A stretch of DNA of 64,000 nt from Cryptomeria japonica (taxonomy: Eukaryota > Streptophyta > Pinopsida > Cupressales > Cupressaceae): the NCBI RefSeq assembly GCF_030272615.1, contig NC_081406.1, positions 241,491,718-241,555,717 of the forward strand, in the 5' to 3' direction. The notes beneath the pieces are model-generated. The model was not told the DNA's origin, ran no database searches, and worked only from the letters and a program-made list of their open reading frames with translations. Position numbers and translations under genes: made by a program. Below, one piece after another: positions 44,406-56,555 of the stretch; the stretch's first letter is position 1, and each line of letters starts with the position of its first letter.

Positions 44406-45103
44406 GCAGGAGTATGAGCGTATGCCAATACTGTTGGTAAAGTATAAGGAAATAAGATTGAAAGACTTCTACCAAGTGAAGGAGGCAAGATGCGCCAAGA
44501 CACCAGTGGATTTAGGATCTTATGACTTCGATTGACAAAGTAAAAGGGCAGATCAAGAAGGGGAGAACCATGACTGCAAGTAGCAAAGTTTCATTCACTG
44601 TGAGTCATGAAAGCAAGGATACAAAATATTACAAAGCAAAACAAAGTTCACTAAGTAATTCTAAGTATCACAAGAAGGAAAGTATGAGCGAAGTGTATGC
44701 CCCCACATTAAAGTGATCGCACGTGCCTTATCGGGAGTGATGGATTTAAGGTGGGATACACACAAGACAGAGGAAAGGAGCAGGTTATCGCGAGGATTTA
44801 GCCCCCAATCGAGGTATAAACCCAAGGATAGTGAACACAACACATGAGGTAGTGTTGTTTTCTTTGGGGTCAATATGTTGTATGATAACTCATGTACATC
44901 ATGTATGTATATGCATATAATAATCTTCATTCCCCAAAGAAGGAAACTACCTTAGAAGAAAGGGAAGAGAGGATGTCTTTTGAGTCAACATGAAAGAGAC
45001 CAAGAAAATATCACAATGCTTTGCATCATCCCCAAGTAGACATTAAGGGAATAATAGAAGAACAGGGATACACATAGAAGAATGGTCACAAAGAGAAAGA
45101 AAG

Positions 45104-45111
<8 letters not shown>

Positions 45112-45146
<35 letters not shown>
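45112..45146. repeat. (GA)n microsatellite
   Basis: A run of about 17 AG units in the 3' noncoding part of copy 2. Confidence 0.9.
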
Positions 45147-45149
<3 letters not shown>

Positions 45150-45166
45150 CAACAGTGCTAATATTT

Positions 45167-46207
45167 CTAATCTAGCATGACATCTGCCTCCCGATCTTGT
45201 TGATCACTATTTCGGGAAGGCAAGCAACATGCCAGAGGAGCGATATCGAGCACAACAAATGGATCCATCACAAGATCCAAAAAAGGACTATGCTCATGTT
45301 GTAAGTCACTTTGTTCGATTCGAGGAGCTAGGATTAGGGTTTGTGAAAACTCATCTGATAAATGCTTGTCCACATCAACATATTCATACTCACTCTCAGA
45401 AGCATTAGGAGTTGTATTAACATTATGAATAGCATTTTTATCCATTTCTTCATCAGAGTTTACTAAAAGAGGGGCAAGAACACGAATAGGAGTAAAACCA
45501 TCACATGTTTTATGCAACTTATGATTTGGAGATGTTGGTTGAACATCTTGCTTAGGAGAAAAGGAAATCATGTCAACTACTCGAGTCTAAGGAGATTGAA
45601 TATTTTCAGGGATAACTTCACGAGTTTGAACGCAGCGTCTTCATGTGTGTTCTCTCGCACAATGATTCTGTCGGGTCTTAGTGGAAGGCTAAGGAGGAGG
45701 AACATTTGAAAGAGTAGGAATGTTTCTCTACTTCATAATTGAAGATTTAGGTTGAAGTCTTTTTGGTTGAACAATAGGAGAAAGATGTCTCCTCTCTCAA
45801 TAAGAGGAAGGAGGTGGAACTGTGCCATAGAAAGGAGGAATATTAGGTGTAAGAAGGAGAGTAGGTCCATCATGAGGAGGAGGTATAGGTCTAACTCTAG
45901 GAAGAATATTGTTGTTCTCCTTAAGAGAAGGTAAAGTCACATCCATAGGAGTAGGTGGACAATCTTCCTTAGGAGGGAGATTAGTTCTATCTGAGAGGGT
46001 AAGAACCTCATCTTGAAGAATAATAGGAATGTCAAGTGAAACTGGCAATCTAGGTTGACTTAAAGATAAAATCATATCGTTCTTCCATTTTTGATAAGGT
46101 TGAAAAAGAGCATCGCTCCTTGATGGAAGAGATTGAAATTGTTTAGGCCAAAAGAGATCAATAGGAACACCAAGGCTTCTTTGGGATGGACAAAATAAGC
46201 TATGGTT
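45167..46207 (-). pseudogene. gag-protease C-terminal part, copy 2
   Basis: It starts in the middle of the protein (NHSLF..., VPIDLFWPKQFQSLPS) right where element B was inserted, and runs through the Pro-rich region (RPIPPPHDGPTLL, NIPPFYGTVPPPSSY) to the acid-rich end (EQSDLQHEHSPFLDLV, SRNSDQQDREADVMLD). It matches codons from 2008 to 2997 of copy 1. Shifts and stops break it between about 45800 and 45571. Confidence 0.8.
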
Positions 46208-46317
46208 GGGTATGTGTAGGATCATGGTGTGCCAAAATAGGCCCTTAAGTGACAATGAAATTTCAAAAATTCAGAGTAAATAATTATTTATGAATTTTTT
46301 ACTACAACTTTTCAAAA

Positions 46318-48015
46318 ATTCAAAAACTCCTATGTCTAACCACCAGGCCACGGGGCTCCGAAGGGAAGGAAGCAACTACTATAGGGATAGAAAAGTGAGC
46401 AAGGAGGCCATTGAAAGATATCCAGAAACTGAAAAGGAAAAAAATGCCTGGTAAAGCTAAGTAAAACTTACTATCCCCCTAGGGCTTTTTTCAAACCATG
46501 GAGGGAGGTCCTTTTTGTTATAATGCACTATATTACTTTAGATGGTAGATTCACTAAAGTATACGGCTACCATTTTGTTTTGTTGAATCATTTAAGGCAT
46601 GACGAGAAGGTTAATATTCCATATTTTACGTTATGTTCTATCAATGCCACCATAAAAACCTATAAAGAGAACCCTATGGGGGACGGTGTCATGCAGCAGA
46701 GTTTAATGGTTCTTATTTATGACCATCTCACGGCTAACCAAATAGCCTGTCTATAGCCCTCTATTGCAGAGTCTAAGGAAGATGGGTCAGACTCTATTTT
46801 TCCTTGGACGAGGGTTCTGATAGTGATCCAATGAGTGAGTCTGAGGAGAGTATGGATGACTCGGAAGTCGAAGTAGGTAAAAAGAGGAAATATCTACAAA
46901 CTAGGCCTTCCTCCTCAAAGGGAAAGAAACCCAAGGGCAAAATTCTCCAGATTAGCTCCTCGGAGGAGGAGGAGGTTGCAGAAGATTCAGAGAAGGAGAA
47001 ACCCTAGGGTTCCCAGAAAAAGAAAACTAAAGTCCATACACAGACCAGAAACAAACAAAAGAGAAAGGATGAGAATGTGAAGGCGCTGGAGGATCATAAG
47101 TAGAAAAAGATTCTGGAAGCTGACCAGAACTTGGAAGAGGTGACCACTAGAGAAATTCTTAGGGCTGATGACAAAGCTACTGTTGGTGACACCCCAAATA
47201 AGAAATAGGACAACTCTGGCAAGATTGATCTCTCCTCAAACCCACCTCCTCAGGGTATGAAAGGTTTTATGGACACAATGGAATGGTTAATCACCAGTTG
47301 CAAGAAAGTTGTGGATGACAACAAAAAGCTCAGCCACAGAATCTAGATTTTGGAAACTATTAACACTGGGGAAGGGACGACTATGGCTGATTATATGGAG
47401 GATTTGACAAAAATTGTTGCTAAAGCTGAAAATATAAGAGACTCCTTCAACCCGAGATTTGAGAAAATCGAGAAAGACCTGCTAGAGAGGAAAGCAAAAG
47501 CTAATGCTATGGATCAAACTATGTCGAGAACTGTCAGTAAAGTCAGCAAAATTGAGGAATGTCTCAAAAGTATCGCAGAGAAAAGCTTGAACATTTTAAA
47601 GGTCTCTGTCAGCAATACTAAAACTCTCATCAGCAAATTGGATGAGGAGAAGGATACCCTGGACATTGACCATGACACTAAAGGCACAAGAGATGTTCAA
47701 GGACCCAGAACCAGAACCAGAGGAAAAAAGAAAGAGAAGAAGCCTAATAAGGACCTGGATGAACTCAAAGTTGTTGCGGCTTCCTATGACCAGTTGTTGA
47801 TTAAGGCAGAGGACCTTTTGAAGACTCTTTAATTGTGCAGTGTTTTCTTGGTTTCTGTTGTTTTGTTGTTCCTATCTTTTGTTGTCTTTTCTGTTTACTG
47901 GCTTGTTGCCAGTTGTTTTGTATCCGGTTTTTATGTTTTGGAACTCTATGATTACATTTCTTAATATCCTATGTTAATGGTTTCGGGTCCTGAAAACCTT
48001 CTTTTCTAATTAATC
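46318..48015 (+). mobile_element. LINE-like or LINE-ORF1-like insertion
   Basis: It ends with a T-rich untranslated region and GGTTTCGGGTCCTGAAAACC, matching the tail at 10206-10470. Imperfect copies of ACAACTTTTCAAAA (46304-46317) and AGAACTTGGTCAAAA (48016-48030) at the edges look like a 14-15 bp target duplication. The coding part is described separately. No reverse transcriptase is present, so it could be a non-autonomous or ORF1-only copy. Confidence 0.5.
46523..47832 (+). pseudogene. decayed ORF, ORF1-like, with coiled-coil end
   Basis: The first part (46523-46753) reads LDGRFTKVYGYHFVLLNH and NIPYFTLCSINATIKTY, followed after a frameshift by an acidic and Lys-rich part (SDSDPMSESEESMDDSE..., 46804 onward), stops at 47005, 47101, 47206 and 47344, and a heptad-rich end (AENIRDSFNPRFEKIEKDLLE, SKIEECLKSIAEK, 47350-47830). 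The family is not recognised. The layout (globular part, charged linker, coiled coil) would suit an RNA-binding ORF1 protein. Confidence 0.5.
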
Positions 48016-48582
48016 AGAACTTGGTCAAAACCTTATGACATTTATTTTTTAAAATTTTTCCCGATAGCAGACGAAGCATAGAATGTGACGCATGTTTCGG
48101 ATTCAAAAAGTGTTATACCATTTGAAAGTTATGAGTGTTTTTTCAATCAGTCTACCAATCAAGACTTTTGTCATAATTCAATTAGAAATTAAATAATAAT
48201 TATTTATTAAATTTGAAATAAGACAAGCCTTATATTGTTGGAAAGCTGAGAACGTCCTTAAAAAACCCTTTTTGTTTTATCATTTTTGGCTATTAAAAAA
48301 GTCGTCAGCCACAAATGTAAAATCTGGAAAATCAAGGAATACTGAAAAACACATTTTTTCAGTTGACTTTCTAGGCTTGTCACTTCCAAGCCAAATCCCA
48401 AAGCAAACTCGAGCCAAAATTTGAAATTTGAAATTTGTACAACAAAAATTGGATATCCGATTTTAACAAGTAAATTCAATAACTAAATCTGCACATAATT
48501 AAACTATTGTTTATTAATATATTAATATATAATATATCAATATAAAATATATTAATTTATAAATATATTGGTATATGATATT

Positions 48583-48862
48583 AGGGAGAGAGAGAGAGAG
48601 AGAGGGGGGGGGGGGAAGGGGTCATATTGTGTCCTAAGGGGTTGCATTGTGTCCTATGACCCCTTAGGACACCATATGACCCCTTAGGTGTCAAATTTTT
48701 GTTAACAATATTGGCACTGCTTTTTATATTGTAATAATGGTTCATCTTGCCACCTTATGACACACTATGACCCATTATGACACCATATGGTGTCATTAGG
48801 GGTCATATGGTGTCCTAAGGGATCATGGGATACCATATGACCCCTAAGGACAACACACGTGT
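48583..48862. repeat. (GA)n/(G)n plus CATATGGTGTCC minisatellite, second locus
   Basis: A GA run and a G run (48583-48618) lead straight into units such as TCATATTGTGTCCTAAGGGG and ACCCCTTAGGACACCATATG, the same as at 39095-40395. The same order, (GA)n next to the minisatellite, is seen in element A. Confidence 0.88.
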
Positions 48863-49419
48863 ACTCAAGGCATCTCTTCTTCTTCTTCTTCTTTATCTTT
48901 AGGTATAGTGGGTGTAGTCAATGAGGATGTGAAGCCAAGAATTTTCTGTACATATACACAACAAGTATATGAAAATATCAATATATGTCTAAACGTGTAT
49001 AATCATTGTAAGTTATTTAAACTATTCATTCAATCATATTTGCATTCAATTACCTTTCCCTTATCTCCAGCTACACTACTAGATCCCAAATCGCATAGCC
49101 TCGCACTCGTGCTACTTGTGCCCTACAAGAGTAAAATAAGATATGCATGCAAGTTACTACATAATCTAATTAATGCCAATATAAATGATGAGCATGTCTG
49201 TACAATAAAAAAAAAACGAATAGGTACAATAATATATATACCGTAAATCTATCAAGGCCAAATGAAATGGTCGTCAAGGTGCCCTCCTGGATCTGTGTCA
49301 ACTCCTCCTCTATCATCAACTGTTAAATAGACCATGTAAATAAAAATTAGTACTTAATATTATCTAGATTATAAATATTCATTTAAAATAAAGAATGAAC
49401 TGTGAAAATACAAATCCTA

Positions 49420-50434
49420 CCACTACATCATCAATGTATGATGAAGGTGCCTCTTCGCCTCTAGCATGCGAGGACTCTCCAGGGTATCCTCCAGTCCCTG
49501 TCATAACATCTGGTGCATCGTGCATCTCATGCACCTCATAATCTATAGTGTGCGTAGGAGGATCAATAGGCTATCCAACTGGACCTAAGCCTAGGTGTCC
49601 ACACATGACACGACTATGGGGCACACAAATGTGTGGAGCCGAGGAGGTCGTGTCAGTGCCACCAGATGCACCGCTACCATCAAAAGAAGGTTGAGCTACT
49701 GCCCCAACCCAAGAAACTAAAAGGCTACTCAAAGAGTGAATAGCCTATATGGTCCGTGACATCGCCTCACAGATGATATCTAGATGTTGCACTAGAGGTG
49801 GGGGATCAACAGGAGGAGGGGGGACATATGGGCTTGGACTAATCTGACTGCCCTAGGTCTATTTTTGGACATACCTAAACCCACACCCTGGAAAGGTTGG
49901 ATGTCAAATTAGTTCACATGTTTTCCTAAAACAAACTCAGCATACAATTTTTTTATGAAGTAGAAGGGGACATCAAGATTGTTGTTAGGTGGTTTATCAA
50001 AAACCATCCACCAATGATCCCAAAAAAAATTCACAGTATCATCATTTGTGCACCATTTAATATAAAGTTTTGTTTTTTGGGGGTCTACGGGTTGACCAAT
50101 GCGGGGATTCACAAACAATGCAATGACAACGACTTTGGATATCTCAAGATCCTTGATCTCCTTATAGGACAAGCCATCTGCATATTGTTCCCTCATAGAA
50201 TCTCACCACAAAAGAGCAACATTGTGCTCCTCAGTGATAGTTTCTATACTCTTTATGATGGATGTGAGGGTATCAAACATTGGTTCAGGCGAGGGATGCT
50301 ACGATAGACATCTGCAATCCCCCTCAATTGGTTCAAATTTTGTGGTTTTAAATCCTGAATTAAGGGGGGGTTTCGTAAAGGAGGGTTTGGTTGTTACGGT
50401 TGTGGTTGATTAATGTTTTCACTGTTATCCCCCA
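49420..50434 (-). pseudogene. decayed ORF of element B, possible transposase relic (unrecognised)
   Basis: On the minus strand a start MGDNSENINQPQP (near 50434) leads, with a stop and a shift, into 50196-49909: MREQYADGLSYKEIKDLEIS, VVVIALFVNPRIG, FFWDHWWMVFDKPP, DVPFYFIKKLYAEFVLGK. Further left, pieces rich in Gly/Ser (CPHSRVMCGHLGL, EVHEMHDAPDV, SSHARGEEAPSSYIDD) look like a C-terminal tail, and 49260-49090 could hold more exons. No catalytic motif of a known transposase was found. Confidence 0.35.
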
Positions 50435-50689
50435 TTTTTAACCTAATTGAATGTAAACAATTGAATTTAGTTAACAAATTTGAACAATTTTGTATTTGAT
50501 TTTTAAAAACCTAGTTTTTATGAAAAAAAACATATTTTGAATGAAAAAACAAATAAACATTAAAAAAATGCAAAAATTTGAATGAAAATGATGAAAAACA
50601 ATAAAAATCCTACCTTTTATTTGATTTTTTTGCAAATTTGGGTCATAAAATCGGATATCCGATTTTTATAGTTAAATTATTTTAAAATA

Positions 50690-51110
50690 ACAATATATTA
50701 TATAATATAATAGTATATTATATAATATAATAATATATTATATAATATTATATTATATTACAATATATTAGTATATTATATAATATAATATATAATATAA
50801 TATAATATAATAATATATTATATAATACGTATTATATAATATATTATATAATACGTATTATATAATATATTATATAATACGTATTATATAATATATTATA
50901 TTATATTATATTATATTATATATTATATAATATATAATGTACTTTATTATATATTACATATTATATATTATATAATATATTATTATATACTATATAATAT
51001 ATAATATAATATATTATTATATATTATATAATATATATTATTATATTATATTATATGTTATATAATATATTATTATATACTATATAATATATTATATAAT
51101 ATAGAATTTA
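50690..51110. repeat. TATTATATAA-type AT block with ACGTAT palindromes
   Basis: About 420 bp of A and T only, apart from TAATACGTATTA palindromes repeated at about 50825-50885. No gene. Confidence 0.9.
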
Positions 51111-51312
51111 TTTTTTAATTTAAAATTACTTATTAAAATCGGATTTCCGATTTTATCAGATATCTGATTTGCCTAGGTGTTTACCATGCCAAGGTGTATT
51201 GACACCCAAGCCAAGAAAAAAGTCAACACGGATTTTTGCATTTTTAGGCGAGTGGAAAAGGCTATTTTTTCACATAGTCACTTTTTGGCCCCCCATGAAC
51301 CTGCACTAACCC

Positions 51313-51400
51313 GGTTCGTGGTTATGATTTCTCCATTGTGAGGAAATTTAAGACACTTGTGGATTGGAGAAGCAATAGCTTTCATGGAAGATAGCCAAAG
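51313..51400 (-). pseudogene. 88-bp gag fragment isolated between two insertions
   Basis: The minus-strand translation is LSSMKAIASPIHKCLKFP then HNGEIITTN, matching codons 1927-2010 of copy 1. It links the gag piece ending at 58031 (KLGYP) to the piece starting at 46207 (HSLF). The frame is intact across it, so both insertions came after most of this domain was still readable. Confidence 0.9.
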
Positions 51401-52984
51401 TGTAGTGTCCACCCTTGATTTGACTTATTTTGACTAGAATTAACTTTTATATTATGCTTGATAGACTTATCTAGACTATATTTGATGATTTGGATGATGA
51501 TTACTCGTGTGCTTCAGTGACTTATTATTGATGTTAGACACTATTGGACATATGCTATTTTGATTATCTATAAGGATGTTGGTACTATCATGTTTGATCA
51601 TGTGATTTGATGATATATGTACTTGATGGATTCTATATGCTCAATATGTGATGGATTATTGATAGATTAGATTTATCAAGGTTATGATGATGATTACAAT
51701 TATGCTAACCCTACTTCATGATTACATGTGATGAGATGTTGATGAGATGTGTTTGACTTTTGTTTGACTGTCTTCGTGATAGAGACGATTCCACATCACT
51801 CATTGCGAGCGGGATGTGTTGTCGTGATTCTCTATCACTTGCTTGTTCTATATATGTATATGTATGTGTGGTATTGTCATTTTGTGGTTGCAGGACTTTG
51901 CAAGTACCAGACATCGACTCCACGTGGCTTCACAGGTCTGAGCGTGTCTTTAGTTCCAATGGCTTATGTGGTTCGGAGATGGCATGAGTTCCCCTCACAT
52001 ACTCTAGGTCTAAGTTGTTCACCGTGAGTAGTTAGGGTCTTGGCATAATTCGCCACGTCAGTTAGTAAGCTTGGTCTTTTAGTATTGTGAGTTTGGTTTA
52101 TGTCGATTGATTTGCTTGATTTTTTTAGAGTGGTAATGTGGCTCTTGATGTGTGGTTTTATATTTAGTAATGTTTATTTTAATATATTTAATTTATAAGT
52201 TTTAAATATTTAATTATTTGGTATTTATATTTGTGTGATAATTAACATTTATTGATTTTATGATTATTTAATATTTGATAAGCTTTATTGTTGTTTAATA
52301 TTTATTTTATATTTGTGATTTAATCTTTAATGTTTTTTTATTATGTAATTATTTATTTGACTTTCTATGGTTTGAGATTTATTTGATATCTTATATTTAT
52401 TTGGTTCTTTAAATTATTTTATTATCTTTTGGTTTATTTAATTTTTAATCCTCATTTGGATTATTTATTTTACAACTTATGTTTATTTAATAGTTTGACT
52501 TTTATGTTTAGGAGGGGTGTATGAACACATTAAATTAAATAAAAATAAAACATTCCCACTTAGTTGGATAAGCATATTTTATATTTACTTTACCTACCCT
52601 TTACTCTCATTGGTTAAATTCAAAATGGGTGAATAAATTATATTATATGGTGGGTTGGTAAAATATATTCTAAAATGAAATATTTTGATTGGCCGAGATT
52701 GAGGCTAGGGTTTTTGGATTATTATTGCTTTTTATTTTCATTCCCGTGAGGTTTTTGGGGTTGGCTCTTCTCTCAAAAAATTTCCAGCAAGCTTTCTTCC
52801 TTGGTTTTGGATTTTCTTCACTCTTGATTTTGGTTGGAGCTAGGTTGGATTTTAATTTGGCTTTGTGGGAGCTCTTCTTCAGCTTCATTTCCATTACTTC
52901 AGGTTGCAGGTTGGAGTTCTTTCACTTTTCTTTTTGGTTTTGGGTTGGGGTTGAAGCATTAAGTTATTTTACAGTTTTAACATT

Positions 52985-55051
52985 GAGTACCGAGTTGCCT
53001 AAGGGTAAAGTTTTGAAAAGAAAGAAACTAGACACTACAAAGGCCCTACCGACTCCACCAACAAAGAGACCTAACACTAGAGCATCAGCTGCATCACCGA
53101 GTAAGAAACAAAAGAGTGTTATTGTTCCCAAGGTAACCAAGACCTACAAGAAATCTACTCGGAGACTCATTTTGGCAAAAGAGTCTAGTGATACAGAATC
53201 CAATGATGCAAACAAATTTCAGATTGTAAAAAGCAAGAAGGTAAATATTTAGTGTTGAAAACTTTTGTGCCAATATTAAAGAATATGGTGGATTTGTAGG
53301 ATTTAGATATGTCAAGTATGAGACTAGGAATAATGATGAGAAGCGACAAATTGAAGAAGCTATCATTTGCACACTTCTAAAGTTTCAGCTTGCTCCATTA
53401 GAACTAGTAAAGTCACTTCCGAGTGAATTGTACTTACATATTGATAACAAGTAGAAATATGCAATGGACTCAGAGAAACAAATTAGAGAAAGAAGTCTAG
53501 TCCATCTATTTCCTGATATGTCTGTAGCAGAAATTAAGGAGCATTTCACAACCTACAATTCTAAATTTCTTGTCAAACAGAGAGCCTTAAAATTGATGAA
53601 TGGGCTATATATTGATGTAGAAAATGAGACAAAAGCCAAATGGTAGGAAATCTTCAAACTAAAGGATGTCGGTGAACAATCTCATGTTGAAATTGTTGAT
53701 GTCACCGAACAAGATCCTGATGTCACCGAGCACAGTCTTGATGCTACCAAGCAAGACCCGGCTAACACTATTCAAATTGATGAAGATGTCATGGATGTAG
53801 AAGCACCGGAGCAAGAAATGATAGAAGGCACTACCTATGCAAAACTTGTATCTAGTGAATCTATGATAGTACAAGTTCAGCCTTATCCGCCGGTCAAGCC
53901 ACCTGTCTCTACCGAAGCACCTAAGGATACAACACAAGGCACCAAAGGTCACAAGATTGAAGCAGTAGAAGGTACAACTAAAGATCAAAACCTCTCAAGC
54001 ACCGTCAAGCATTGATAATGTTATAGCTGAGACCCCCAGTACCAAGACACCCAAGGACACCACAATGGCTACAGGAACCGACCAAAGTGTTGCCTCTACT
54101 GAGCAACCTACCGAGGATCAACAAGCCTCACAAGCACTTGTCTTGGTACAACCGACCAAAGGTAAAGAGAAGAAGGTGAAAAAGCATAGTTTTAAAGTTG
54201 ATTTGAGTAAACCGATAGTGTTGCCCAATGTGGATATCTCAAAATTAAAGGGGTAAGAACTTATTGATTTTGGTGAACTATGCAAAGCAAAGGCCAAACA
54301 GGAAAAACAAATGGCCATTCAAAAGAAGAATAAAGTACTACAGAAGGTGAAGACACTACTAACAAAAATGCTACCATCAGCTACAGCGTCAACCAATGCA
54401 GCCATCCACATTCAACTGGATGAACTCCTTACTCAAATAGAAACATCAGGGGTTGATGCATCTGAGTACCTGAGCAAGCTAAAAGATAAAGAGATTACCG
54501 CAAAAATGATTGAAGAGGTACAAAAAGCTCTAGCTATTGGAAAAGTCAAGCTTGTCAAATTCATTGTTGAGTTGTCCCCTCAACTCAAGCATATTCTTTA
54601 TTTATTTCAAAAACTTTGTACATTTTCCTTATTCATTACAGATGTCAAGAATAAAACTGATGCAATTGAGAAAGAGATCACCGATCTCTCCACTAAATTG
54701 ACCACAGAGCCAAATTCAATTCAGAATTTTTACACCAAGCTTCAACAGCTCATGGCTCAATAGTTAGAACTCAGAAATGAAGAGCATAAGATCAGGATGG
54801 ATATAATGACCCTCCAGACATTATTCCTTCCTCATCTTTCGTCAGTTCAGGAACAAATTAACCGAGCTACATGCCTATCTGCTACACAAGAGGGAAGCAC
54901 TCTTGATGGCTTAATATCACTATTGGCCGATATTCAAGCACAAAATTCTTTAATGGAAAGTGTAAAGGATGCACTCTCAGTCGTACTCACCGATGCCCGG
55001 AAAAAGTATAAATCTATTTTTGATCAGTTACTACCCCCGGATGGAAATTAA
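52985..55051 (+). pseudogene. decayed retroelement ORF, Lys/Thr/Glu-rich with helical end
   Basis: Three frames must be joined: up to the stop at 53250, 53254-54015, and 54065-55051, with extra stops at 53452, 53644, 54254 and 54761. The start is basic (LPKGKVLKRKKLDTTKALPT, TKRPNTRASAASPSKKQKS). The middle has EKQIRERSLVHLFPD and then a repetitive acid and Thr/Pro part (VTEQDPDVTEHSLDATKQDP). The end is helical (KNKVLQKVKTLLTKMLPS, LKDKEITAKMIEEVQKAL, DLSTKLT) and finishes LLPPDGN. The family could not be named. Confidence 0.5.
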
Positions 55052-55392
55052 GTTTTTATGTTTGTCAAAAAAGGGGAGTAATATACTATATTTAGGGAGT
55101 GATACAATTTTGATAATACAGTCTTGAGTATTGTATATAAGGGGAGTATACCAAGCAGAGTATGTAGAGTATCCAAGGACAGCAAGCACAGAATGCACAC
55201 AAGCACAGAACCGAGCATGCAAAATTGAAGTTATGTATAGAATAATGATAAGGGGAGTATATCTGAATATACTATTTCATTGACTATTGTATATATTGTC
55301 AAGTATAGTCATTTTGCAAAGTATATAGATTTTTGTTATGACTTTGAAAGTAGTTTTTGTCAAACATCTCAACTAATGTCAAAAGGGGAGAT

Positions 55393-56555
55393 TGTTACTA
55401 CTTATCAAATTGCCATTAGTTTTTATATTCAAAGTCATACTATATATTATAGTCGGTTAGCACTACTGAATCATGCAGTTGGTATATACATAGAGAAGTC
55501 GGTATGCACAGTCTAGTTGGTTACAGAGGAAAGCAGTCACAAAACGCAATATACACCGAGCTATCAACCGATTATCTTTTTGAGACTACCGAGCAGTAAA
55601 GATGACACACCAAGTTGACATACACCGAGTGAAACGTGTTACTAGATACATTGAACCTGGACATGCATATGAAAACATGTTACAAGATCGAGGCACATCT
55701 AACCGTTATTACATTGGAAATTGCACCAGAAGGTTGTGTATGATTACAAGGACAATCTAACCAATGAAATATTTTGTATAGATATTCATTCGATAAATCT
55801 TGTTTGTAAGATCAAAGCAATGAATTGGATCACCGTTTTAAGAGATCTATTTATACAGCATGAGTTAAGAGCAAGGTGTTTGCATGCATGAATGTAAGAA
55901 GACTGTTACAGAGACACAAAGGTCACCGAGAAGGTTTTTCAGAGAACAGTCGAAGAACAAAGTAAATAGAAGGGTTTATCGAGTTACTATATGGGTTACC
56001 AAGGTATGCTATAAGCAAGGTAATCTTATTCTGAGCACATAGAATCTGCTATAACATTTCAGATGTAAAGTTGCAGATATTTGTAATGATTTTATTGTAA
56101 TATTGTGAAGATTGAAAGAGAAACCTTAACAAGGTAAAAGACTCTAATCAAGTCTATAAATTGTAAAGCCTCTAACCAGGTGCAGCATTCAGAATAAATG
56201 TTGTAAAGTCCTTTAGCAAGGTACATCTAACAGATCTTGTTACTCCTAATAGGGTATGCTATCAGAAATAGCTAAATGTAGCTCTAACTAAGCATTCTTT
56301 ATTATTGCAGTAGTGAAGTTGTGGGTGCCATCCCCACCGCAGTTTTTCTCTCTAACCAAGAGTTTCTGCGTAACCAAAATATATGTGTTATGGAGTGAAT
56401 CATGTATGATTGTTATCTATTTGTTTCAACTTTATTTTATGTTACTGCACTATTCTGCTTATGCATAACAGTAAGGTTATTATTCAAGAAAAGTTTTGGA
56501 GTACTGATTCACCCCTCCCCTCTCAGTACATTAGCTTTCCATATTGGGCCTAACA
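55393..56555 (+). repeat. 3' LTR of the inserted element
   Basis: It begins TGTTACTACTTATC right after the purine tract and ends TATTGGGCCTAACA, 1163 bp. Motifs such as ACCGAG recur through it. Confidence 0.65.

Larger units (their letters stand above)
46208..51312. mobile_element. TIR element B inserted in gag, 4-bp duplication
   Basis: The left end is GGGTATGTGTAGGATCATGG and the right end, read on the other strand, is GGGTTAGTGCAGGTTCATGG. Similarity goes on through GGCCAAAA and AAGTGACNATG, about 45 bp. GGTT ends the left flank (46204-46207) and starts the right flank (51313-51316). Taking out the element and one GGTT rejoins the gag frame exactly (FPHNGEII then TTNHSLF), which supports both edges. 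Inside are a LINE-like insertion (46318-48015), a (GA)n and minisatellite block (48583-48862), a decayed minus-strand frame (49420-50434), an AT-rich block and GGATATCC palindromes. A 4-bp duplication is not typical of hAT, Mutator, CACTA, Harbinger or Mariner elements. Confidence 0.75.
52985..56555 (+). mobile_element. 3' part of an LTR element with a coiled-coil ORF before its LTR
   Basis: A decayed ORF (52985-55051) is followed by untranslated sequence, a polypurine tract (AAAAGGGGAGAT, 55381-55392) and an LTR 55393-56555. An ORF between pol and the 3' LTR together with a GTCAAAAGGGGAGAT-type tract is known from Sirevirus-type Copia elements, so that is the working idea. The left edge is a junction guess and the 5' LTR and pol are missing. 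Confidence 0.55.
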
